Shown piece after piece: positions 1-12,493 of a stretch of DNA of 64,000 nt. Made by a program: the position numbers and the translations under genes. Each line of letters begins with the position of its first letter. The stretch's first letter is position 1. The notes below the pieces were generated by a model, which saw only the letters and a list, made by a program, of their open reading frames with translations, had not been told where the DNA came from and did no database searches. This DNA is from Holotrichia oblita (lineage: Eukaryota; Arthropoda; Insecta; Coleoptera; Scarabaeidae), in the NCBI GenBank assembly GCA_023690525.1, contig CM043019.1:88902411-88966410 (forward strand). Direction: 5' to 3'.

Positions 1-3000
1 AAGAGCTTTGGAATCATATCTCAGTTTCTTCTATCTCCCACAGGTTCTCTGGAAGCCTGGAAAACATACGAAACTGGATCATACCCTATTATGTGGTACT
101 AAGTTTTGAACGAAAAAATGGGGGTCAGCAGTAACTCGCTCCCGTCGTCCTCCCGTACAAGAAATCTGAACGACTAGAGTCGGTCGACACAAATGCAAAC
201 GTGTACAGAGATTATTAAAATAATTCGATGAATTCGAGTAATATTGGAAATTGTAATCGCTAAAATTGACTCGTTAAGGCTGCATGGCCAATGGGGTGTG
301 GAGCAAATTCTGACCATATACGGCAATAATAAATTTTCTTGAAATTTTGATACAAGATTTTTAAATATCACACAAATAAAAAATGATAAAAGGAAATTAC
401 AGTAGCAACGGTCACCTTGTTGTCGAGTTACTGACATATTTCTAATTTAGAAAAAGTACTAGAAAGAAAAATGCAAAAAGCTAAGATTTGCATCGAGTTT
501 TTTTGTACTAATTTTTCTTTCAGTTTTTAAATTTCAAATATGTCATTACATTGGCAATATCATGATACTTGTCGCAGTAATTTTCTTGTATTCATAATTG
601 TTGTAATTTTAAAAAATCTTGTATCGAAATGCTTACTGGCCGTGCAACTTTAAGAATAGTAGTTGATGATATTTAGTGACTGCAATTTTAGAAATAATTG
701 ACAAAAATCGCTTGGTGAAAATAATAATTATTATACGGTGCTTATAGAAAGAAAAGGTCTGATTACTAATATTTCGATTATGAGTAAACGACATAATCAA
801 TTCATTATAAAATTCATCGATTACGATTAAATCACTTATTAAAATGCTTCGATTTCGTCCATTAATAAATAATATTGTTATCGAAAATGTAAGAGGGCCG
901 TTTGAGTGTTTTTAGTTGATTTACGCCATGGACAATTATATCTATATAGCACAATGTTTTCAGCTATTTTATCTATTTTGCTTAAGTATGTTCGAGATAT
1001 TCGGAGAGAGACTACAATGGAAAATTGTATACATATTTGTGTTAAACTTCGCATCAAATGCATGACTAACGGAAGTATAATGTAATTAGTAATTATTTAA
1101 ACGTAGCATGATAAACACAACAAAGAATGTAATTATTATTTGCATATACGCTTCTCATGTCGTTGTTTTGGTTATTATTCTTGAATGTTTTAAATGAAGG
1201 CCTCGAACACTAGGAATTGAAGATATTGGAAACTTATTGCAACGTTTGTTTCAATAAACGATGTATGTACATATATGTATATGTAATATTATTGAAAACT
1301 TGTATTAGAGGTGCGAACATTGCTTTTGATAATTTTAGAACTTTGCAACAGCCGTACTCCAACTGCTGTAGATTTTCCCCGTTTCTTTACGGTAATGCTA
1401 TTCCCGGAGAACCTAATCTCTGTTTAACTGCGAGAAGGTCAATGTCCTGGTTGCAACTGTTTTTTTTGACAATTGACGAGGTATATAGACCACCCACGCA
1501 AACAGCTTAGTTACTGTTGGACATAATTTCAACCGGTATTTTGTAGCTTCCTTCGAGCGGATTTCCTTTCATCTAACTATATTTAGATTGTAACCGTTAA
1601 TTGTATATTTTATTAAATTTGCAAGTCATATAGCTTCATATTGATGGAAAATAAACAAACAAAAAACTCGAAACAATATCCTGTCACTAAAAATGCTGCT
1701 TTTGTTAAACGTGAACATCAAACATAAAAGCAGTAGAATTTGGATTTTGCCATTATAGAGGACAGTGTTTAAACTTCTTGAATTCTGAATATCTTCCTTG
1801 TGTATATTTTGTGGAAAAAGTAAGAATCATATTTGAAAGAATTGTTACCAGATCTAGGACAGATCAGAACCTTAGAAGCAAACCTGTAAAGCACCAAAAG
1901 CATTTTGTACGAGCTAGACAAATCTTAATTCATTCACTGATAATCAGTTCTTTAAATAATCTGTAAATAGTAATAAAGGGTTTTTGCATGTGATACACAT
2001 TTGTTTTTCGCTTATCATCAATGCGTCATTAATTCCTTAACATTGAGTTATATAGATGTTTAGTTAAAGATGAAAAGCTAACAAACATGGCGGCCGAGAA
2101 ACATCAAATTAATTACTATACAAATAAGAAATGAATAGTTGTAGAACCAATCCATATTTACATTTTAACGTTATAATAACTAATAATTATCAATTTGAGT
2201 ATTAGTAATATTAGGATACCATATTAATTATTATCAATTATTTATTTAATTAAACAAATACTCCTTTTTTTGCAAACAATTTCACATTGAGAGACATTTA
2301 AATATACAAGTAATAATGGATCCTTACACATTATATAAGCGAAATAACAGGCGCTTCTTATTTGCAACAATTATAGAGAAACAATAACTTTACTGTTAAA
2401 CAAATAAAACATTTTTTTTAATTAAAGCCTCTTTTAAATACAATAATTCGTAATAAAGTCCAAGATCGTCGAAAGCTTAGCAAATATAGTTATGTTGTCA
2501 AAAAAATAAAGCTGTTCGACTAATGGATAAATATGTTGCTTCGTATTTTATTTATGTAATGACATATTAATCAAGTGAATAATGTAATATAAAATGTAAA
2601 CGTAACCTTAAGCTTTACCATGAATTATTTTGCAAATTCAAAAACAATTGGCAAAGTATTGCGTGTAGATAACACAAACTAATAAACAATGAAACCTTAA
2701 AAATAACGACCCCCAGTGTGCACAACAAAATTTGGAAGCAGTGGTTTATGAGCATTCCGCCTACTTTATCTCTGATGAATTTAGAGGGATTGTTGTTGGG
2801 TTTATAACCTTACATTTTAAATATGTTGGTAGTGTAATACGAAAAAATTGCAACATTCTGTATGTAGATCAAAATTTGGATGTGTTTATGAGCATTTTCG
2901 TTAGTCTATACCTCTAGGATCACTTACATTTTCAAGTGAAGGAGGTTGGTTACACCAAAATTCCTGCTGATTTGATCGAAAATTTGAAACTGTGTTTGTG

Positions 3001-4868
3001 TCACTATTAATTATTAATTACAATTAATTATTTAACAGCAAGATGTTATATTATGCTAGAATGCTTATTTATTATTCAGTCAATTAATCACTTACTAATC
3101 AACGACTCTGTGTTACTAACTGAAAATTTGTTCTACCAACCTCTCTCGTTTGAAACTGCTCACCGAGTATATTTTGAAACGTAGCAAACATGTTCAGCCT
3201 AGTTTTTTGTGACAGCAGCATGACTTCAAAATGTATTCTTTCAAAGTGGCGACTGGCATTGCTGTTAATGCAATTTCTAGTACTCCCCAATGAAATATTT
3301 CACATTATAAACTAAAAATCACAGTGATAATGACAGGTTAGTTCAAAAACCACCGTCCTTTTGTTTCGTTTGCGATACCAAATGTACCCCGTACCCTAGA
3401 GTGCATTGAATGCGATTACGCTATATTTTCTAATAGTGTAATTTTCTACTCGTGTCTAGGGTATAGATATAATTGCTGTTTTAATACATCTATGTCGACA
3501 TTTATGACCTGTTATTTAGAACTGATGGTCACTTCTATGTATCACGTGCACAATGAAAAACAAACGAAAGCCGGCATATATAAAACAAGCGATACAACAT
3601 ATAACCTTAACACGACTGGTACTTTGGATCCGGCTCGAACGGCAGATGCTAAACCACCTGCCCTTAAAGAACAGCTGCCGATGCTGGTATACATACATGT
3701 ATTAATGTACTTCATAGATGGCCCTTGGCAATTTCGAATTTTTTAACTACGTTGGGTGGTTTTAAGTTTTTGTTTTTACCATCATCCAGATGATCTTTTC
3801 TTTACTACATTCTACTCAGCAAAAATAAGTGTTATTGACGCACCTATGTATTAGTTTAAGAAACATATTGTGTTGTTTATTCAAGTTAATGATTCATGAT
3901 AACTTTCTTTGAACTGTATAACAGATCAAATTGTCTGTACTGTATAAATGTTTTATACTGTTGAATTAATAAATGTGAGTGATCTATTACTAACAATAAA
4001 ATTACATAGAATTGACAGCAAGAACAAACTACTTACGCAGAGAATTCTATTTATTTATCATTTACGAAAACACGTTTAATATTTTATCGCTACTGTCTAA
4101 ACCACGAACGCCGATATACATATGTATATTTACGGCACAATAATATGGTATCTTCAGCCATTTCTTATTTGAGACAACGGCAAATTTACATTATAACATG
4201 TTTATAATAACTTAATGCTGTTGGGAATTTTTCTTTTCTTCTACTTCTTTTTATTTTTTCTATGAATTTTATTATTATCAGCACCTTGATGAAAGAGTTC
4301 CCAACACAGATATACCAAAGCATATACCAAGCTTGTAAATTCCATCAAAGAAGTGTTAGTCGTTGATGTAGGAGGTATGTGTGTACAGTAATCTGTTATA
4401 GACATAAATTTATTAACATTGAGAAAATCTATTTATACCTGTGTTATGTTTGTGTGTGTTACCCAAAATAGAACGTATGCTTATAGATTTATATGTAATT
4501 TAACTATTGATTGATATTTATAAGATATAAGAAGGCAAAGAAGGTAAGATAGAACGAAGTAGTTGAATTCACAAAAAAAAAATCTTTACTGTCACACTAA
4601 TTCTGTTTGTTAATTTTTTAACGATTTATTTATAAGTAATAGCTTATCAGTAACTTTTTTAAAATAGAACGTCCGTGGAACAACAATAAGAATTTCAACG
4701 CACTAATAATGCTATTTCATATACTAATTTACTGTAATCTTTGGCCAAATGCACCCCTTCAACTTGAAACAAAAAACAAAGGTGTTGGTTGTTGTGGTTC
4801 TTAAAAATACGATAAAAAATATTCGCCTGGTATAAACTTCACGTTTTCATTAAAAAAAGAATATAATA
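1..4868. other. AT-rich non-coding stretch, no gene supported
   Basis: About 4.9 kb of AT-rich DNA. Open frames are all under 100 codons, show no family resemblance, and none has a convincing start, splice signals or motif. No tRNA-like structure was noticed. It is most simply old intergenic sequence or eroded repeats. Confidence 0.6.
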
Positions 4869-4870
4869 TA

Positions 4871-5529
4871 CAGGGTGTCCCAAGTTGAGTGGCGTATTAG
4901 AATATTTCCTAAAGTACACCAAAGAGAGCGCTGAAAATTTGGTTGCCTTGGTTTCCGGCCATGCTCTTTTTAAATAAAATAATTTTAAAGATGGCCGACT
5001 TCCGGTTATAACGGAAATCGATAGGAACTTCGTTATTTTAAATGAAACACCCCATATATTAGTGGATTTTTGGATTTTACGCAAAATTTTAGGCTAACTT
5101 TCTTAAATAAACCTTATGTCTAAAATGCACCGTTTTTGAATAATTCCACTTTTTTTTTAATAATTCGACAAATCATTGCTGGGCGTCATTCGGCCTCTCT
5201 CAGACAACGTTTGACTTACAGCCTTCAAAATTTTTATGAGTACTAAGGTCTAATTGTAAAGCGTTGTTGGAAAAAAAGTCTAATATCTTACACAGGATGT
5301 TCAAAATACACTTGCCAATGTAGACAACATCGTACCTTGGGAAGTCGCTTATTTCAAATGGAACACCCTGTATTTTATTGGGCCAATAGTTAGGACTTTT
5401 TATTCTCTTTTGATCTGTATTTACATTCCCTATACCTAACTCTTAAGGTTTTTGAGTTATTTATAATTTTTATAAAACAGACTGAGATTTGAAAAAAAAA
5501 AAGTTGCCATGAATTATAAAATGACATTT
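4871..5529 (+). repeat. Left terminal inverted repeat of the D,D41D element
   Basis: About 659 bp, matching 6985-7647 in reverse complement with few mismatches and small indels in A/T runs. Within it, at 5294-5375, is a sub-block bounded by CAGGATGTTC and GAACACCCTG, which resembles the outer terminus and recurs at the same place in the other arm. Confidence 0.88.
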
Positions 5530-5765
5530 AGAGGGAACTATTTCACTAAAGCTAATTTAATACTGTTTATCAGTAGTTGTCATGTATAACTGTTGGATTT
5601 ACACCTTTCGGAGTGACACTAAAGTAGGCATAAATAATAAAAACAGGTATGAGGAAGACTATTATTTTTAATGTCAAATTAGAAAGCAAATACGATACTG
5701 AAGCAACAAATGGGTAAAAACAGCATGGTACATATACCATTTACAAGTAGACGAAAACAGAAACC

Positions 5766-6836
5766 TTAGTTAAATCGTTCAATATGATCTCCATTTAGAT
5801 CTAGGCAGCGGTTTAAGCGACCCATTACACCATCTGTTGTAGCGCGTAAAATTTCGTTTCCCTGTAAAGTCCCAAAGCAATTGCGCACTCTATTTTCAAG
5901 CTCTGCCCTGCTATTAACAGGGTCGAAATAGACTTCATTTTTTAATTTTCCCCACAGATAAAAGTCCATTGGCGTGAGATCGGGCGATCTCGGTGGCCAC
6001 GCCCAAGGCCCACCACGTCCTATCCAGCGATCTTCAAAATGTTCAGTGATGCACTGCCTTACCCCATTACAACTATGTGCCGGAGCTTCATCAAGCTGAT
6101 ACCAGCAATTTCTGTAGACATTTAGCGGTAAGCTGTCTAAGAACTCCGTTACAACCGTCCGCAAAATTTCTATGTACATTTCTGAATTTAGATTGTCGTC
6201 GTAAATAAAATAACAACATTTGTTGCCCATCAAACAAGAAAAAACGTTAAAACTAAATTTATTTTGGAATCCTCTTTCCCTAATTACGTGGGGATTTTCG
6301 TGGGACCAAAGATGGGAATTATGCCTGTTGAACACACCTTCGTGAGAAAATTTGGATTCGTCTGTCCAAATTATCTTTTGTAAAAAATTTACGTCTTCTT
6401 GCTGGGCCACCATAAGCATTTCACACAACTGCACTCGAAGTAATCTGTCTGTAGGTTGTAGTGCATGCACAGTTACAAATTTGAAATTGTGTAGCTTATG
6501 GTTTCTCATAATCCTGTGTATGGAAGAGCGTGGAATGCCTAAATCGTGTTCAGCGGCTCTGGTTGACGCTCGTGGAAACGCTTCAAAATAAGCCAAAACC
6601 GAAACTTCATTATCTTCATTCCCAGTAACCGGAGCAGATGTAGCTTTCTTTATTTTAACGCTACCAGTTGTTAGAAAATTGGCCAAATACCTTCTCAATT
6701 TATTTTCTGACATCGGTGGTAGTTGAGGGTAAGTTTCATTAAAGTTTCTGCATGTTCGAGCAGCCATTCTGTTACACTGTCCATGAATAAAAAACAAATT
6801 TAAAATGTCTTCGTTTGAATAATTGTAATTATCCAT
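5766..6836 (-). CDS. Transposase, IS630-Tc1-mariner superfamily, D,D41D type
   Basis: A 356-residue frame from ATG to stop with no interruption. The N-terminal ~125 residues look like the paired helix-turn-helix DNA-binding region of this superfamily (for example RSSIHRIMRNHKL at 103-115). The RNase H-like catalytic domain follows. First Asp is in WTDESKF (residue 159), second in QLDEAPAH (249), third in PDLTPMDFYLWG (291). I count 41 residues between the second and third Asp, which matches the D,D41D group (rosa/Visitor type). The enzyme should bind the element's inverted repeats and cut and paste it at TA sites. Length is normal for the superfamily. All three catalytic residues are present, so it is probably functional. 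The exact family name is my inference. Confidence 0.87.
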   Translation of the reverse strand: MDNYNYSNEDILNLFFIHGQCNRMAARTCRNFNETYPQLPPMSENKLRRYLANFLTTGSVKIKKATSAPVTGNEDNEVSVLAYFEAFPRASTRAAEHDLGIPRSSIHRIMRNHKLHNFKFVTVHALQPTDRLLRVQLCEMLMVAQQEDVNFLQKIIWTDESKFSHEGVFNRHNSHLWSHENPHVIRERGFQNKFSFNVFSCLMGNKCCYFIYDDNLNSEMYIEILRTVVTEFLDSLPLNVYRNCWYQLDEAPAHSCNGVRQCITEHFEDRWIGRGGPWAWPPRSPDLTPMDFYLWGKLKNEVYFDPVNSRAELENRVRNCFGTLQGNEILRATTDGVMGRLNRCLDLNGDHIERFN

Positions 6837-6984
6837 TATGGTTATTATTATTATTATTATTTGTATTATTATTACTCAGTGTATTGTAATCAAACAGTAA
6901 AAACAAATTAAAGGAACAACTATTAACTTAACAATAACACTCTTCGTAATTATCAGATTAGTTTTAGAGTATTTGTTTTATTGG

Positions 6985-7647
6985 AAATGTCATTTTATGA
7001 TTCATGGCAACTTTGTTTTTTTTCAAATCTAAGTCTGTTTTATAAAAATCATAAATAACTCAAAAACCTTAAGAGCTAGGTATAGGGAATGTAAATACAG
7101 ATCAAAAGGGAATAAAAAGTCCCAAGTATTGGCCTAGTAAAATACAGGGTGTCCTATTTGAAATAAGCGACTTCCCAAGGTATGAATTTGTCTACATTGG
7201 CAAGTGTATTTTGAACATCCTGTGTAAGATATTAGACTTTTTTTCCAACAATGATTTACAATTAGACCTTAGTACTCATCATAAAAATTTTGAAGGCTGT
7301 AAGTCAAACGTTGTCTGAGAGAGGCCGAATGACGCCCAGCAATGATTTATCGAATTATTAAAAAAAAAGTGGAATTATTCAAAAACGGTGCATTTTAGAC
7401 ATAAGGTTTATTTAAGAAAGTTGGCCTAAAATTTTGCGTAAAATCCAAAAATCCACTAATATATGGGGTGTTTCATTTAAAATAACGAAGTTCCTATCGA
7501 TTTCCGTTATAACCGGAAGTCGGCCATCTTTAAAATTATTTTATTTAAAAAGAGCATGGCCGGAAACCAAGGCAACCAAATTTTCAGCGCTCTCTTTGGT
7601 GTACTTTAGGAAATATTCTAATACGCCACTCAACTTGGGACACCCTG
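6985..7647 (-). repeat. Right terminal inverted repeat of the D,D41D element
   Basis: About 663 bp, the inverse partner of 4871-5529. It carries the mirror copy of the internal terminus-like block at about 7145-7225. A TTA microsatellite lies just outside the transposase start at 6842-6875, inside the element but outside the repeats. Confidence 0.88.
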
Positions 7648-7649
7648 TA

Positions 7650-9798
7650 TAAAAGAAACCAATCAGGAGGTGGAGGTCAACTTCTTAGAGAATTTTTTTA
7701 CCTCCTCTCCGTTTAGACTTCTTACCTTTCTAATCTCTGCTTTCTAGGTGCATGTGTTTATTAGTTAATATCGTTGTTGAAATTAGTTATTCTATTGACA
7801 TTATATATTAGGTTAGCCACGTTGATTGTTAAATAGCATGCAGGAATTGGCTGGAACTGATAAGATTAGGAGTGGAGTGAGACTACCTTTGAAAATGATA
7901 TGACCAATGTAAAAAATGTACCAATGTAATAAATTTTAGTTAGTTTTTTTTACAATTAGATGTTCTATAAAGTGAAATTACTTTTGGTAAGTTGTAAGGT
8001 ATCAAACAGTGTGCCAAAAATGTTAAGTACAGAAGTATTGATTTGTTTTTCAAAATTTGAGGCTTATAACTTGTATGGTTCTTAAGGTAGTTTTAAATGA
8101 AAGATGTCGGTTTGTTTTTAGCATATATTATAACACAACAACAACTGTTCTACAAAAGGTTCATTCTCTTCTTACAATTTTTGTGACATGCGCAGTGGCG
8201 CCTTTTTTAAAATCAGGCGTCAAGAGCATCGTCATACTTCTGAGGGATGACATGGCATAGGAATAAGTAGCATATGTTTGCTCCGTGTTGGTTTTTGCGC
8301 GGAATATCCTGTATATGGAAGATATCAGATGTCAGTGTTCGTTGTAGCATATGTCAACGAAAAAATTGATATCAATGATTGTGGGTATGTTCGTTTGAGC
8401 TTAGTATAAATTTAATAAGGGGCATTAACGCCAGAGATCGTAACTGCAATATTTTAAACAACCGACCTTCCCTTCGTACATTGACCCTTAAATTATCGCT
8501 TCCCTGCATCAAAGGGGCGACTCTAACTAAGTCGAATGCAGAATCCTCGCTCTCAAAATTAAATGTTGAATCTAGAACATGAGTAGATATAAATTCATCT
8601 CGTTTTTGTTTGTAGCGGTTCTCTAAAATCATGAATACTTTCTTACCACGTATTGTTTGTTTAGGGCAAGGCACAATGGTTCATACTAGGATAAGTATGT
8701 TTGCGACGAAAAACTTAGGTATAGACAAGATAGTTGCATAGTTGTAAAAGTTTAACTACAGACTCATTATACAGTACTCATTATATAGTAAAAACGTTTT
8801 CACAAAACGACGTTTGTACGCAAATTGTAAACAGCCTATAGAGCAAATATTTACAAAAATAGTAGTTGTTTTTTCTCAATGCAGACTACTTTTAATATTT
8901 TCCACTCATGTAAAGTAACATTGCACGTTTCTTGAAAAGATTGTGTCCCGATTTCACCCCGCATGCCATATAGTCATATTTATTTGCCAATTCACAGCTA
9001 GTATCGGATTGTATTGTGAGTGGTAAGTGATGAAACTGTAAAAAAATAAACGCAACTTCTGCGACACATTTGTTTTTTAATGAATGAAGGAAAGGAAATT
9101 TTGTTAAATAATTTTGATGTACAAAAATGAATTTAAAGTCACGATTATGGCTGAGTCTAAGTACCTACCTATTAAGCCTACTAGATACAACTAATATCCG
9201 ATGTGGCTGCTATTCAATTAATTAGCATATAAATTAGTTTCCCTGGAATTGGAAAACAGTGTGCAACATTAATGTGATGACTAAGGCATTGTTTAATTAT
9301 TGGATTACTAGAATTAAACACCGAGTTCGTATATTGAGGTACAACTATGAAATACTTTTTGAATTGATCAGATCTGTTTGAAGAATATAATACGATGAAA
9401 TGCAAGAATTTAGGATATGTTTATAAAGTGAGTCGCATGATAATTTGAAGTTGAAATAAAGTAACATGTAAATCGGGATTGTTTATTCATGCGGTTGAAA
9501 TTCTGATTAAGTTTGGTTTTTCCTTTACAATTTTAAATTTTACATCGCTGGAAATGCAATCGTATACTAGTCATATTTTTTTGTTAAAGCGTTTATTAAT
9601 TATATGATACAATTAAAAATACACCATATGAAATTCATACTGCTAATATATCATCATTGGTATCTGCATTTCTGAACTTTCACACACTGCGTACGCGCAA
9701 TAGTTTATGGCTCATCCGACGATTGTTCACCGGGATTGAGTGGTTGCAGTACTCGTATATTCTCAGGAAAATATTTAGACTTTAGCGAAATAGATGTA
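7650..9798. other. Non-coding, with repeat-like segment near 8060-8680
   Basis: No supported gene. Around 8300-8314 the sequence ends in GGAATATCCTG followed by TA, like the outer edge of a TA-inserting DNA element. The 100-codon minus frame at 8372-8674 overlaps a plus-strand frame and matches nothing I recognise. The rest is AT-rich with no structure noticed. Confidence 0.45.
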
Positions 9799-10300
9799 CA
9801 GTCGGTTGATTTAGAATCGACTCAAACTGCCATAAAACCCGATAAAAGTATGCTTTATTACGGTACCCGAATGCAAAGCAGTAATAGTATGGTCAACTGT
9901 ATGTAAATTACTATTTATATGTATATACAATATATTTTTCTATTAAATCCAGTTTCATATGCAAGGGATCATTTATAAATTCCTAAACCGTAATTTCTTA
10001 ATGCGATCTTAACATACAGCCGCGGCCAAATGTTATAGGCAGGGTATATTTTTTCGCTAGTTTACTGATACAACCTACATAAATAGAACTAATAAAAAGG
10101 CATTGCAGTTTGTTATGGTATTTTATTATAATTATATATTATTATAATTCTTAATGACTTTCGAATATATTTATTTTATTAGGGTGCCTATAACAATTGG
10201 CCGCAGCTGTATAGTTAAATCGTTATGGCATACAATTTCACTAGATTTGTAAGTATTTATGTAATTAAGAAATTACATGAGTAGGAATGTGTATGAACTT
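9799..10300 (+). repeat. Dispersed repeat, copy 1 (interrupted by a MITE)
   Basis: Positions 9799-10016 plus 10210-10300 align with 20963-21280, sharing for example AAACTGCCATAAAACCCGAT and the inverted pair in GTAATTAAGAAATTAC. The copy begins after a TA in the same place as copy 2, where a terminal inverted repeat starts. The 193 bp between the two parts are absent from copy 2 and form a separate MITE insertion. Confidence 0.75.
10017..10209. mobile_element. MITE, 193 bp, TA target duplication (family A, copy 1)
   Basis: Starts CAGCCGCGGCCAAATG and ends with the near-inverse CAATTGGCCGCAGCTG; the terminal repeats are about 25 bp and include TTATAGGCA. Flanked by TA at 10015-10016 and 10210-10211. 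The related repeat at 20963 has no such insert at the equivalent point, giving a near-empty site. It encodes nothing. A second family member is at 32144-32349. The TA duplication suggests mobilisation by a mariner-type transposase. Confidence 0.85.
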
Positions 10301-11289
10301 ATACAGGCAAATCGTATATGATTTGATTTCAAAGCTTTGTCCAATACCTATTTGGTATAGTTTCACATTTTTTTGTATGTACGTATGTGTCGGTGTTATA
10401 TTATATTTTTCCGTATCTTTATTAATTAGTACTTGTTTTGTTTGGTTATTCATTCGTTTTCATTATATTAGTTTGTAATTATAGTTTTCCCTGTAATTGA
10501 TTTATACTGTTGGGGAAAAAAGATTATTATTATTATTATTAAATAGTTACATTTACAGATTTACTTCAATTTTATATCAATATTTACAATTTTGTCATAT
10601 ACACATTGATGTGTTACTACCGGAAAAACATTCTAAAATAAATGTAAGCATGTAGCATAGAACATAACGTAAACTACATAGTTAACGTGAACATTGAACG
10701 TAACGTAAACGTAATAATTCTAGTAACATGTCTAACGTCAAAACAATATTTTTATCAAAAACAAATTTTTTGATAAAAATATTCAACAGTAAAAAATAAA
10801 TTAGTTACATAATTATTTTGAATAAAAATAAATTGGAATGAATCAATCTACATTCTCAGTTAAACGCTCGCAAAAGTTACACGAAGGAAATTAAATCACC
10901 CAATAATGATCCAGTGAAGTACTTACATCAATTCATACAATTCGTTACCTAAACTACCAATAAATACAATTTTATTCATTACAAACCTTTCAAAATTTGA
11001 GAACATTATAACAAATTCATTTGACTATATAGTATTTGTAAAAAATAAGAAATATTAAATAAATAACAACTATATATATAGATAAAATGAATACTTTGTT
11101 TAATTACATAATAAGATATCAAATTATGAAAAAAGAGAAATTTCCAATAAAAGTTATTGTTGATAAAAATTCTAATTTTATTCCATCCAATGATAAATAA
11201 TATTTCTAATTACAATAAATTTGAAAATTTAATAAACGAAAATAAAATGACTAGACCATAAAAATGTTGAGTGAATTTTTTTGTAATAA
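10301..11289. other. AT-rich spacer with one perfect hairpin
   Basis: No gene. Contains a TTA microsatellite at about 10521-10541 and a perfect inverted repeat at 10746-10784: 17-bp arms (AATATTTTTATCAAAAA) with a 5-nt loop. It lies upstream of the Maverick-like relic, but I see no proof that the hairpin belongs to that element. Confidence 0.5.
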
Positions 11290-11508
11290 ATGAAGTTTAA
11301 TGAATTTCGAAAATACTGTATTCAAAACAAACTACCATATAGAGGTTTACGAAAGTATGAATTAGAAGAAATTATTAAAGATTATTTATTCAGACAAACG
11401 TTTCTTAATGAATTTAATTTTGATGATGATGAAATTCAGAAACCAAGACAAAGAAAACAAGGAATACATAATAAGAGAAAATACAGACACATTACCACAA
11501 TTAATTGA
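11290..11508 (+). pseudogene. SAP-domain-like N-terminus of a Maverick/Polinton-like gene
   Basis: A 72-codon frame from ATG. Residues 1-33 (beginning MKFNEFRKYC, with YRGLRKYELEEIIKDYL) resemble a SAP helix-extension-helix DNA-binding motif, followed by an acidic stretch and a basic stretch (KPRQRKQ). The likely continuation is in a different frame, in the overlapping open frame at 11408-11965, so the gene has probably suffered a one-base break near 11460. SAP-like leaders followed by large replication genes occur in Maverick/Polinton-like elements of insects; the link here is inferred from the neighbouring protease fragment. It is a broken ancient element gene, not a host gene. Confidence 0.4.
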
Positions 11509-11965
11509 AGATGAACATGTAAAAGCAGTCAGAGCAAGAGGTTCTTGCGAAGAAATGGTTGTTCACTATACATTTTATTGCAATAGTGCAGAAAATTATT
11601 TATATGCTTATCTATATAAGATATCAGATTATGTTATTGATAAAATTAGTAAGAGATTTAAAAAAATGAAAAGCGTAAGAATTCAGTTAGTTGCAGTTGT
11701 TCAATACGAAGAATTTGACTTACCAGGTAACGTTATTGACTTATGGAAGAGACATTTCTCATCAAAGATACATACTATTATGGACAAATCAATAGTGAAA
11801 TCAGTTTTAACACAAATGAAAAATACAATATTAAGAAATTTTGCATTATGTGATTACAAATCCTCCAGAGAATATAAAAATAGATTGAAAGCAGTTTGTA
11901 GAAATACTGAAGATGAATACAAAAATAATATTAAGAATACAAATGTTGTTTATAAAGCATTGTAA
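11408..11965 (+). pseudogene. Unrecognised Maverick/Polinton-like protein fragment
   Basis: A 185-codon frame whose informative part begins after the overlap with the SAP-like frame. Visible features are a Cys/aromatic stretch (CEEMVVHYTFYCNSAENY), a basic helix (KISKRFKKMK) and a charged C-terminal half, ending at TAA. The MKSVRIQLVAVVQYEEF region resembles the start of long replication proteins found beside B-family polymerase genes in insect Maverick-like elements, but this is recollection of a pattern. The polymerase itself is absent. High A content and no introns fit a viral-type gene. The initiating ATG here is unlikely to be the original start. Confidence 0.4.
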
Positions 11966-12079
11966 AAATGCAGGAGCAGATGGTGCTAAAAAACGGATGT
12001 TATAAAGTGATAATTATATTCAAACTATTATAAATGAATAATAGAATACACAAACATCAAAGATTCACATAATATTATT

Positions 12080-12406
12080 TTGAATTATTTAATTGATAAA
12101 TGTAAAAGTGATCATAAGATAGTATTATCAAATATGGACTTGGGAAATATTTTTAAATTAACTACAAACCAGGAAATAAACATAAGTTCAGATAAATTGC
12201 TAACATACGGAATACATAATTCAACATCATGTACTGAGCGAAGAATCGCCAATAAGTATATTTTTAATTTAAATTAGAATACTGGAACACATTGGGTTGC
12301 TATGTATGTAGATAATATTAATAAATCAGTGAATTTCTTTGATTCATTTGGTAATTCATTACCAGAAAAATTTATAATTCCAAAAAGTTATACAGTTAAC
12401 TCATAA
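12080..12406 (+). pseudogene. Adenovirus-type (C5/C48-like) cysteine protease fragment, decayed
   Basis: The recognisable core is at 12278-12406, in frame with the segment from 12080 but separated from it by a stop near 12275. It reads GTHWVAMYVDN followed about 12 residues later by FFDSFG, the His and Asp blocks of adenain/Ulp1-type proteases, which in Maverick/Polinton elements and adenoviruses process capsid proteins. The frame then ends early. Downstream, at about 12410-12470, a shifted frame hints at the Cys block, but the catalytic Cys is not in frame. I therefore read it as a dead copy. The protease identity is the strongest evidence that this AT-rich cluster is a Maverick/Polinton-like relic. 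Confidence 0.6.
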
Positions 12407-12493
12407 TAATGATAAATTTCAAAATTCTAAAATTGTGATTGGTGGTGTTTATTATGTTTATACGTTTGCTATTTAACGTCAGAGATAAAACAT

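Larger units (their letters stand above)
4871..7647 (-). mobile_element. Complete mariner-superfamily (D,D41D) DNA transposon with long TIRs
   Basis: A 2.78-kb element flanked by TA on both sides (4869-4870 and 7648-7649), as expected for IS630-Tc1-mariner insertion. The ends read CAGGGTGTCCCAAGTTGAGT and its inverse. Inverted repeats run about 660 bp inward on each side and look roughly 97% alike. The core holds one minus-strand transposase reading frame with no break. Both ends and the enzyme are preserved, so the copy may be autonomous. The assignment rests on the catalytic spacing I counted and on the TA duplication. The very long TIRs are unusual for a Tc1/mariner element. Confidence 0.88.

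Noticed and set aside
4839..5084. 81-codon minus frame with a near-identical partner at 7434-7652
   Set aside because: It appears in both arms because of the long TIRs of the D,D41D element; not a gene.
8372..8674. 100-codon minus-strand open frame
   Set aside because: Overlaps a long frame on the other strand, lies in repeat-like sequence, and contains no recognisable domain.
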